Origin: Symsagittifera roscoffensis
Lineage: Eukaryota > Xenacoelomorpha > Acoela > Convolutidae
Direction of reading: 5' to 3'
Assembly (NCBI RefSeq): GCF_963678635.1
Contig: NC_087067.1
Coordinates: 41,938,696-42,002,695 of the forward strand
Length of the DNA: 64,000 nt
Under the pieces are notes generated by a model. That model saw nothing but the letters and a program-made list of their open reading frames with translations. It was not told the origin of the DNA and ran no database searches. The position numbers were made by a program, and so were the translations under genes. This document shows, piece after piece, positions 35,599 through 45,255 of the stretch. Each line of letters starts with the position of its first letter. Position 1 is the first letter of the stretch.

Positions 35599-36478
35599 TG
35601 TGCCATTCTGCCAGATGACACAGCACAATCTTCCGGCGACGTAAAAAAGAACGACTAAAGGCCTTATGAACAAAAAAAGTGTTGCGAAGGAGGGTCAGAA
35701 TGTTCTAGAAATTTTATTTTTAAAATTTCGATTGAAGAATGAACATTTCTGAGAAATAGAAAAAAGACGGCCATTTTGAATAAAAAAGACGAAATACAGA
35801 ACAACGACAGAAATTGTGAAGAACAGTCGTATCTGAGACGAAAAATACGAAGCCTCTTATCGTGGCAATAACACACGATAAGAACCTTAGCGACGGAAAT
35901 TTGTGGAAAAGGAGGCTTCAGTGGGGGAAGAAATATACCACGGGACCCTCCCGGGACACGAAATATAAGAGATAAGGGTGTTATCTCAAGAATATTACGG
36001 GAGCGGAGTCTTGGTCCCCCAGAGACTGTCTATGTGAAGGGACTATATAGACTAACTGTATAGCTGCTATAATGTCATAGATCTTAATTAACACCGTTAT
36101 TGTTTAATATTTCAGAGTATGAGTAGCTAGAAAAAGGAAAGGGTCAATCCATCTCTAATGGATTTAATATAGAACTGTCACACAAAAACATGTTAAAATA
36201 GGTTGTTCGAGCCGTGTTTTTAATGACAATCACGTAGTCTGAAGATCCGAGACTCAGCTATGTGGTTGTGTTCGCATGTAAACGAAAGCTGATCAAAAGT
36301 CGTTTGACTGATGGCCTAAAAATGGTAACTTTTTACTTTGCCCTAGACAGACCAGAAAATCAACTGGCAAGGTCGAGACGGTGAAAAACGAGTAGGATTA
36401 AGGTAACTGACGCCTGCCAGTCGTTAATAGGTACTTTTTCTACGCTCCGTCGCTGTGTGATATTTGGGCGAATGTTAC
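35599..36478 (+). repeat. 5' LTR
   Basis: Matches 52857-53735 with an A7/A6 length difference near 35671 and about three substitutions. It begins TGTGCCATTCTGCC and ends GCGAATGTTAC (3' copy ...GTTAT). The exact last base is uncertain by 1-2 positions. It contains GGAGGGT (35689) and an ACCCTCCCGGG palindrome (35944), echoing the leader motifs, and a perfect hairpin GAGATAA/TTATCTC at about 35968-35987. Confidence 0.92.
36041..36052 (+). promoter_or_regulatory. TATA-like box in the 5' LTR
   Basis: GACTATATAGAC at 36041-36052, about 440 bases into the LTR, is the best TATA candidate. A second, ATATAAGAG, is at about 35961. The same sequences occur in the 3' LTR. Which, if either, is used cannot be told from sequence. 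Confidence 0.4.
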
Positions 36479-36491
36479 ATAGACGTTTTTA

Positions 36492-36509
36492 TGGCGCTCC
36501 TGGGTGGGC
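36492..36509 (+). promoter_or_regulatory. candidate primer-binding site
   Basis: TGGCGCTCCTGGGTGGGC begins with TGG, as expected of a site complementary to a tRNA 3' CCA, 13 bases after the LTR end. I could not identify the matching tRNA, and the gap is longer than usual, so this is a candidate only. Confidence 0.3.
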
Positions 36510-36539
36510 CTGTTAAAGGCATGAAACCATCATGATCAG

Positions 36540-38610
36540 CAAGCGTTTCAGCGACGTACCCTCCGCTCCGGGCGTATGCCCGAGTTAGAGGCCTTAATGA
36601 CCGTTGTTGTACTAGGGGGAAGGTGCGTACCCTCCGTCTAGTACAATTTAGCTTTTAACTCTGTTGACACCGAAAATTCCGGGGGCCGGAGGGTTAGGTG
36701 GGAAGTCATGAACCCGCTTGTCCCGAGGTCCCGGGACCAAAAACAATTAAAGAGAAAGCGTAAAACCAAACAAAAATAGTGTATAATCAAGAAAAAGCCA
36801 AAAATAAATTTATTTGAAAACAAAAAAGTACAAAAAACAGTAAAAAATCTAAAAAAGACCAAAAACAGTAATAAACATAAAGTGACAGTTTATATGTTAT
36901 TTCCGGACGAGACGTGATTTGACCTTCCTATTTGTTGTTGTTTCAGATTGATTTATATCATTTCTGATAGAAAGATTGTGTGTTTTGGTGAAGGGTTGGA
37001 TACCCTCCCTCGAGTGTAATTTGAGCGTTTAAGCACGTTAATGGTAATTTTGCCGGTGGCCGGAGGGTAGAGTGGCAAGCTGATCAACGTGTTCCACACT
37101 CAACAGGGACATCAAGGACGACATCCGCAACGACTGTTGGGTATCGTTGAAGCAATTTTAGTATCGTTCGGGTACTATTTCTTTAAAACTTAAGTGGTGG
37201 GGGGCACGATTGGCGCGGTCCGATTGTACCCTCCATCGATTACAAATTTCCGAGTTAAGGGTCTTAATTCGGATATTTTGGTGCAAAGGAGGGTATAGTA
37301 CTATTCATTAACGACTATTAATAGATTATTATCCTTATTATATATTACTTATCTCCTATTTAGACCCAAGAAACACCCATTTTTTGTCGAAAATTACCAA
37401 TTTTCGACCAAACCGTAGAACCCCAAATTTTCGGATATCCGAGCTTTTCCGATAGGCTAAAAGCTTTTATATAGAGAGTAGCTACGTAGTTCGATCCCCT
37501 TCACTAAAGAAACCGCGTGAGCAAAGACTCAGTAGAAGTTAGGAAAACGAAAATTTTTCGATCAAAATTTTGATAATTTTCTGTATTTTGTCAATCTGTT
37601 TTGGGGATCGAGTTTTTGCGTTAGGAGCGTGCTAGCATAACGTGCTCGGTTACTAGAGAAATTTTTGGGTAACCCTCCGAGTAGCTCCGTGGATAGAGCT
37701 AACGACTTAAGGTTTGAAAAAGGAAGGAATCGGAGGGTCCAAATTTGATAGTTTTTGGCCAAATTTTTGTTTCTAAACCAATTTTGGTCCGGTTTTTTGC
37801 ATTATTCCAGTGCCGTACAGGGCTGCTACGCTCATTTCAAGTATTTTTAGGCACTTTCGACCGGAATTGCGGAAAAAGTTTTTCAGAACCTATATAGGTG
37901 GTGAAAAAAGGCCATTTTGACGAACGCGTTTTTGGCGATTTCTCAAAGACTAGTTATCCGATCGGGATAATTTTTGTACCATAAGTCGACGTTTTTGACC
38001 AATTTTCCGAATCGCAACCGTTTTTGGGTTGATTATTTCGGAAAAGAAAAATTTTTTTAGAATTTGTTGGTTCGGAGGGTCCAAATCACGGGCAACCCTC
38101 CGAGCGGCAGAAAATTTTATCAAAACATCTTTTTATTCATTTGGGAAGGTTGACCGTGTCAGCCAACCTAGTTTTAAGTCAGGTAGACCGCTTTCAGAGG
38201 CTTTACTGCGGTGTGATAACCCTTTTTCTTGATTTTGGGGGGACCCTCCGAAGTGACCCTCCGGAGTCAGCTAAACCCTTTAGCAACCCTCCTTAGTGGA
38301 AAATTTCCACGAGATCATCCTAAGAAGCTAAAACAGCTCCCCTTAGAGCTCCTAGCTTGTTTTGACGCTTTTTGAAGCTAGGGGGAGAACCTTCTAAGCG
38401 AGATCAAAAAATTTGAAAATTTTGGAGGTACCCTCCGAAGTAACCCTCCGGAGCATATTAAGCATCTTATTGACCCTCCTTAGTAAATTTAGGGGGACCC
38501 TACGAAGTAACTTGGGTGATTAGGGTACCCTCCGAAGTAACTTGGGTGATCAAGGTACCCTCCGAGGTAAACCTCCGGAGTGTCTTAAACCTTCTAACGA
38601 TCTTCCTTGT
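36540..38610 (+). repeat. leader with repeated ACCCTCC/GGAGGGT stem-loops
   Basis: At least four modules of 66-69 nt are closed by perfect 7-8 bp stems: 36629-36694, 37001-37069, 37227-37295 and 37672-37738. The last looks tRNA-like: ACCCTCCG/CGGAGGGT acceptor-like stem, then a D-arm-like AGCTC...GAGCT (37683-37700), and CCA directly after the stem (37739-37741). The third contains a strong internal hairpin, CCGAGTTAAG/CTTAATTCGG. From 38075 to 38590 further ACCCTCCGAAG and ACCCTCCGGAG motifs are packed in tandem. No long open frame is present. It is an untranslated, heavily structured leader of unknown role. Confidence 0.8.
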
Positions 38611-38815
38611 TAGAGACTTGAGTAAACTTTCTGTGGCAATTTGGGCAACGGAAAATATCCATTTAATTAGGATCATATTAGGATATTAGGCGTGCTTATC
38701 AGGATCATAAGAACCCATTTTGACCCGGAAATTCGTGATCAACTTTGGATTCTACATTGGGTGTATTAGAAGTACCCGAACAAAATTTTTTTTTGATTGT
38801 GATTTTGGTTGTGTG

Positions 38816-39110
38816 GTTGCCTTGAGCTACTTAATAGGAAAGTTCGGGCAATCCGGGAACAAATAAAGGAAGACCTCGGTGGCTGTATTAGGCAAATACA
38901 CACCCACTTGAGAAGAAAAATTGTTCCCTACTCTCGCACACTTGGAGCAGTCCGAGTGTGGCAGAGCTTTTTCATAGATTTGACGAATTTTCGATCAGAG
39001 GTTGCCTTGAGCTACTCAGTAGGACAGCTCGGGCAATCGCAGGACACCCAAAAGAAGACCTCGGTGGGTGTATTAGGCAGATACACACCCACTTGAGAAG
39101 ACTGTGTCCT
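38816..39110 (+). repeat. 184-bp tandem pair with conserved hairpins in the leader
   Basis: GGTTGCCTTGAGCTACT starts at 38816 and 39000. Each copy can fold GGTTGCC with GGGCAATC around an inner GAGCT/AGCTC (second copy) or GAGCT/AGTTC (first copy, wobble kept), followed by a long hairpin GTGTAT...ATACACACCCAC. The first copy has the degenerate form. Short frames here (38809-39096, 38958-39236) translate the repeat. Confidence 0.7.
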
Positions 39111-39191
39111 GGGCTTCGTTCTTTCGGATCGTTCCGATTGGATGAAGTCTTTTTCTTTAAGACTAAGTTTTATTTATCTATTTCTGAGTCA

Positions 39192-39236
39192 TCACTGCTT
39201 TTTATCAAAGATTGTTTAATTTTAACAAAGCAGTGA
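39192..39236 (+). other. perfect 10-bp hairpin at the end of the leader
   Basis: TCACTGCTTT (39192-39201) pairs with AAAGCAGTGA (39227-39236) around a 25-nt AT-rich loop, about 340 bases upstream of the gag ATG. Confidence 0.6.
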
Positions 39237-39578
39237 CTTGATAAATTGTGTGGCGATAAATTGATACTGACAAAAGGTCGCTGTCACCTGTAGGATATTC
39301 TTATCTGATTATCGATTGTGTTTTGTGTGTCGATTATATCTTGTGGAAACTTAGTGATACGGTTATACTATACAACCGGGTTGAGTTAGCATTATATCAA
39401 TACTGGGTAGACCCTGTGTGTAACTTTAGCTGAGTCACTAGTTTAGTCGTGAGAGATCTAAGAGACATTTTGATACTGACGGAATCGAGTAGGCAGCGTT
39501 AAGTGATTTAACTAAATCTTGTTTGTGGTACGTTTGCATTGCCATCAAATTACGAATACTTTCATTTTGTTAAAAACT

Positions 39579-42500
39579 ATGCAGCGCAGGGACTCGCTAG
39601 GATCGACTACTAAAATTCCCAGGCTAAGCAAGGGAAGCACGCGGAAGTTTAGAACTAGGCGTAGCCAGACCTCGTTTAGCAGCGCTTCCGACGCGTTTGC
39701 TGAAGACGAATCGACTAAAGGTCAACCTGATCTTTCAGTGAGCGAAATGAAACTAAGGAGCGAGAAAAACCTCGATGGCAATCAAAGAGGGAGCGCCGAG
39801 GCCGAGCCTGCGAGCGAAACGCTGGTGGATCCCTTTGACGAAGGGGAGCGAACGCTCATTCGACCCGACTTTGAGCCAGATTAGGTCCTCGAACGGGAGG
39901 AAGCCGAGAGGACAGAGGAGACCTCGGAGCGTCCCGAGGTCGAACCTCGGGAGGAAGTGTTGTACAGGGGAATGTCCAAGTCAGAGACTAAGAGCTATAA
40001 ATGGAGAAAGGAACCTTCACATCCGACAAGTACACACTCATCTTTGGCCAAGCAGAGCAACAACGCGATGATGTCGAGTATGAGTCCGGGTGAAGAGCAG
40101 ACGTTCTCGAAGGCAAAGAAAAGTTGGAAGTCTTTGTACGATGAGCGCGTGACGTCGCTACAAGCCGGAGGTCTATCCTCTAGTTACGACCAACCGGAAA
40201 TAACCCATCCTGATGTGAACTTCACACCGTGCCCAAGGAACGACATGAGCAGGGAGGCGTCTTCTGCCTCGCCGACCAGGTCTATGTCAGATGGGATAAC
40301 GATGGGAGCATCATCAACGTTTGACAGACTGATGACGTCAATGCACAAGCAAAAGGGCGGTGCGTCATCGAGTACTAGGCTACAGCCACAGTTGACCTCG
40401 TCTTCTCTGGGGCTAACCCCGCCATTGGGAGCGGCTGGTGACATAAGTGACATGTTCGCTGGTGTGATGAATGGCCTGGATGAATTGAGGCGAGACATGA
40501 CTAAGAGGATAGATCAAGTTGACGAGAGAGCTCACCATGGTCGAGAGAGTTTGAAAGATGAGCTAACGCACGTGAAGTCGCAGGCGAGGTTTGATCAGGC
40601 TCAATTGATTCGTAACACCGATCGATGCCTGGCCGAGAGCCTGGCACAGGCAAGCAAAGAGTCAGAGGAGAGAGAGGCTAGGATGACAAGAGAGATCGAG
40701 CGATTGTTGAATGATCATGATAATACCTACGCCCAAACGATGACTGGCCTGGAAAGGAGGTTGGACGCCAAATCTGACTTGATGATGCGGAAGCTTGACG
40801 CGATCCTGAATGGTAGTAGTTGGCAGGAGCATTCCAACTCAAGGGAGCGCTCACGCCATGCGAATGTTGGAGATGGTACGGGCAACAGTGCCAGAGCCCA
40901 GCAAGGCTCGAGAACGAACTACGAACATAGAAACAAGGAGCGGCCAAGGGCAGCCCCGCAGAGGCCTGGCTGGACGAATCCAGTCCCACCAGAGGCAGAT
41001 GCCACTCCGGAGACAAGATTGCCAACCTTGCCACAAGTCAGTTCAGTACCAGATCTGACTACAGTCTCACAAGACACAACGATGTATGCCTCGATGTTTG
41101 AGCCTCTGAACAGATCTCTTGAAACATTCATCACCAAGCTCTTGAAGTCAACCGAGAGAGGAGAGAGGTCAAGAAGGACACTGAAAAAGCCGAAGTCATA
41201 TAAAGACGAGTCAGACGGCTGCATTGATACTTGGATAGAGGTGATGAAGTTACACTTTGAGGAAGAGAATCTCTCCAAGAAACAAGAGTGCAGCGCGCTG
41301 ACGAGCAACCTGGAGGGTACTGCATTAAGTTGTGTAATGGCGAAAAGAGCCAATGAGAGAGACAGCGCTCGCAAGATATTCGACATCCTTCTGAATCGTT
41401 TCGGCTCTGGAGTACAAGGGCACCAGGCTATGGTGAAGTTCGAGAAGAGGCGTCAGAGAGATGAAGAATCAATAGATAAATTCTTGGACGACCTTGAATT
41501 GCTCAGGAGGAGAAGCAACCCGGATGAGAGAATATCCGAGCGAAACTTGGCGATTGCTTCGAAGTTCATGGATGGAGTAAGGAGTGAGGAGTTGAAGACG
41601 ATGTTGGCCACTCACTTCACCCTGTCGCTTGACCAGGTACCCACGCCTGACGACTTGCGTATGAAGTCACGCGAGTATTTACTCATAAAACCGAGGGCGC
41701 AAAACCGTTACAGCAATTATGGCAACTATAGCGGGACAAACACTGGTGCGAATTCCAGTTGGTACAAACCTCGCGATGACATGGACAAGAGGAGGTTGTG
41801 CGCGAATTGTGGTTCAATGGACCATCACGTCTCTGCGTGTTCTGCATACAAACAGAACATGAAGGCCATAGGCTACTTTCTCGAGGACGCCGACGCGACC
41901 GACGAGGATCATGAGGAGTACGTCAGAGGGCTCATCATGAAATATGGTCCGAGGTGTTTCTTCTGTAATCTGGAGGGACACTTCAAGTCGGATTGTACTC
42001 AATTTTGGGACGCAGTAGCGGACGCGAAACATCCCCGCCACGAAGAGGCGCTTTCGGGTGTCAAGGCCAGTCGAGCACGTCTGATGAACGAGGCTGGACC
42101 TCAGAGAAAGGAGACGACACCGAGCACCTTTACGACCAAAAAGGTTAAGACATGGCCTGACGAGGTGGTAGCCTCGAACCTCGAAGCAGAGTCGTCTAGC
42201 CCACTCAAGGTGGATTACGGCCTGGCGGCAAGGACAGCGCTACAGAATGTCAAACAGGACCTAGCCACGAAAGAAATGGAGCAATGGGTAAGGTCGGAGC
42301 TGGAGAGCACAGATCTTCGGGAAAGTCTTAATGTCCTGGGTAAAACGACAGAAGCAGAAGACAAAGAGGAACCCAAGAAACAGGGACTAAAACTGAACGT
42401 TATATCTGGTAAGACTTTCGGCATGACGAAGGCGGGGACCAGAATAATGTCCATCATCTCAGTCGCAGGGCACCAGGTGGTCAAAAACTTGAGTGAGCCA

Positions 42501-45221
42501 TCCGAGATTACACTAGTCCACCTGGACATCTATGCCGACTACCTGAAGGAGAAGGATCCCAAACTGGACTCCAGGGCAGTGCGAGCGCTGCTCACAACGG
42601 GAGGTCCGAGGCTGATGGAAGTGGACGGACATTATATCGATGTCCATGGCCCTTACCCGATCCTGATGAATGTAGATGGCATCAATATCTACAAGAAAGC
42701 TCACATAACTGATGCGAACGACCAGATTGGCCGGATATACATTGGTCAAGAGGAGCTGAAGGTTAGACGAATCGGACACAACGCGATGCTCGAACAAGAT
42801 GCGGTGCATATTGGTTGTGAGGCCGATCTGGCCGCACACGTTCTGGACGTGCAAGGCAGACAACTTTCAGTAAAGGGACTGCTAGACACGGGAGCAGTGG
42901 TTAGTGTCATGCCAGTCAAAACTTGGACTGACATGGGTTTCGAAAGGTCGGATCTCATACCGACAAACATCAGGTTGGCAGCTGCCAATCAGGGAGCGAT
43001 CTATGTTACCGGACGAACCCCGATCATTTCACTGCAGCTCGGAGGAAGACATCTTTGGATGAGCTTCCTAATAGTAGAGAATTTGGACGAATCCGATCAG
43101 TTCATCTTAGGAAGGGATTTCGTTCGCAACTTTGACGTCACGATCGATCTCAATGACGGATTGATTAGGATCAAGGATCCTGAGAGAAAGTATGAGAAAA
43201 AACCTCTTAATAAGATCTTAATTAATCAGGCCAAGGTGCCGATTTTTCTGGATCGAAAAGTTAGATTAGAACCAAACCAAGCCGTAGTAGCGACGTTTAG
43301 GATGAGGAACTTGAATGAACTCAGCAATGACAGACAGGTGTGTCTGGTACCGAATCCAAACAGTAAAAGCTCGGCTATTTTAGGAAGAAGCTTCTCACTC
43401 ACTCAGAGCGGACTGTGTGTGAGTGTGTTATTGCACACAGAAGCAACAACAGTGACAATACAGAGGGGAAAGAAACTTGGCTACGCTTTGCCTCTGAACA
43501 CAGACTTTCAGAGTGTGGAGAACTTGAAAAAGTTTGATGTAACTAAATGTCCATTGCATGCGAACCAAGAATGTATAATGAAAAGAGTGAATGAATTGAA
43601 ATCTTCTAGGAAATTGTTTTCAATGAAGTCGGAAACAGATGATGGGCTGTCTAGTTGTTCCAACTTTCCTGAGAGGCCGACGGAAGCAGAGTTAGCAGCG
43701 AATAAGCCTGTCCTACCTGAGATAGAACACCTGAAGGGTAAAATATCAGATAAGGAATTAGATTCGCTCAGAGCGGTGCTAAATCGGAACGCAGACGTTT
43801 TTTCAAAGCATAAGGCCGACATAGGTTGTTGCAATTTTGTAGAGCACGAGATTGAGATAGAAGAGGGCTCGGTACCTCATAGGGAGGGGGCGAGAAGAAT
43901 GACCCCAAACAAGTCAGAAGCGTGTAGGAAGGAAATCGAGAGGTTAATGGAGTACGACATGATCGAGCCGTCGAAGTCTCCATGGGCTTGTGGTGTGGTC
44001 ATGGCGAAAAAGAAAGGGGGACAACTCAGATTTTGTTGTGATTTCCGTTATCTGAACGCAGTGACTATAAAGGACGCATACCCGATTCCCCGCATCGATG
44101 AGAGCCTATCCAAGCTGGGAGACGCGAAGTTCTTCACGACGTTGGATTTGGGCTCTGCATTCTGGCAAGTGCCACTCAGAAAGCAAGATCGAGAGAAAAC
44201 AGGTTTCGCGTGTGAGCTGGGACTGTTCCAGTGGAAGAGGATGCCATTCGGATTGTGCAACGCGACGGCCACATTCCAGCGACTGATGGCCCAGGCACTC
44301 ACGAGCGTCACTAAGAAATATGGGAATCTCATCATGTGTTATGTCGATGATGTCGTGATTGCAACACCAACCTTGGAAGACCACATAGAGAGGTTGGAGG
44401 AGGTGTTTTCTTGCATGAAGCAGGCGGGTCTGAAATGTAAACCCTCTAAGTGTGAAATCCTCATGGATTTCATAAAGTATCTGGGCCGCCTGGTTGACAA
44501 ACATGGAGTGAGACCAGATCCCGAAGCGGTTGAAGCGGTGCTGACCTGGAAGGCACCTAAAACAGATACACAGCTGATGAGTTTTCTGGGATTCGCAAAT
44601 TATTATCGAGAGTTCATCACGATGCAGAGGTTGATGAGAAACAAGGGCAAAAAGTTCATCTGGACTGATGAGGCACAAGTTTCATTTGAAAACATCAAGC
44701 GTGAACTTTGCGAGGCACCGGTCCTCGGCATGCCAACAGAGAAGGGGATGTTCGTGCTGGACACGGATGCATCAGTGGTTGCGATATCGGGCATACTTCA
44801 CCAGGAGCAGGAGTGGAACGGGAGAATGGTTCTTCGTCCGATAGCCTACGGGAGTAAAGTCCTGAGTGATACTGAAATGAAGTACGGCGCACCAAAAGCG
44901 GAGATATTTGCGGTGATCACTTTCGTGGAAAAATACAGGGCCTACTTGGGGAGTGCTCCCTTCAAGTTACGTGTGGATAACCGTGCCCTTGCCTGGCTGA
45001 AGACCTATTCGATGGACCAAAGCTATATTGGTCCTTGGATCGTGCGCCTGGATGGATACCACATGATCATAGAGCACCGTACTCGTGACAAGCACCAGAA
45101 CGCAGATAGTCTCAGTAAAAAGACAGAATTTTATGAGCGCCTCGAGGACAAACAGGCTAACCAATCAGAGATCAAAGACGGGTTTTCCTTTCTGGCAAGC
45201 TGCCACTTACTAGGTGGTTAG
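39579..45221 (+). CDS. gag-pol: gag-protease-RT-RNase H polyprotein with one in-frame TAG
   Basis: The ATG at 39579 (MQRRDSLGS...) opens a basic, Ser/Arg-rich N-terminus. The frame meets TAG at 39882-39884 (codon 102) and continues without any other stop for 1,778 codons. Domains by residue from that ATG: coiled coil about 280-380, capsid-like helices about 540-700, two CCHC zinc knuckles at about 740 (CANCGSMDHHVSAC) and 792 (CFFCNLEGHFKSDC), aspartic protease at about 1100 (LLDTGAVVSVMP, then ILGRDF), RT about 1420-1640 with YVDD at about 1588, and RNase H about 1726-1846 (DTDAS...KHQNADSLSKK). Gag and pol share one frame, so no gag/pol frameshift is needed. After RNase H the usual connection to integrase is broken by a shift near 45190 (see findings). 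Whether the TAG is read through or is a mutation is unknown. The first ATG after the TAG is at 39972. Confidence 0.92.
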
Positions 45222-45255
45222 ACAAGTCAGGACATCCTATACCTGGACACCCTGA

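Noticed and set aside
35664-35876. 70-residue minus-strand frame, repeated as 129 residues at 52744-53133
   Set aside because: Both lie inside the two LTRs. They are antisense shadows of the repeat with no domain.
36620-37745. Hammerhead ribozyme in the leader stem-loops
   Set aside because: No CUGANGA and GAAA core pair is present in any module.
40184-41386. Several minus-strand frames over 100 residues opposite gag-pol (also at 42215-42863, 44106-44678, 45525-46714)
   Set aside because: They are shadows of a strongly coding plus strand with clear gag, RT and integrase motifs.
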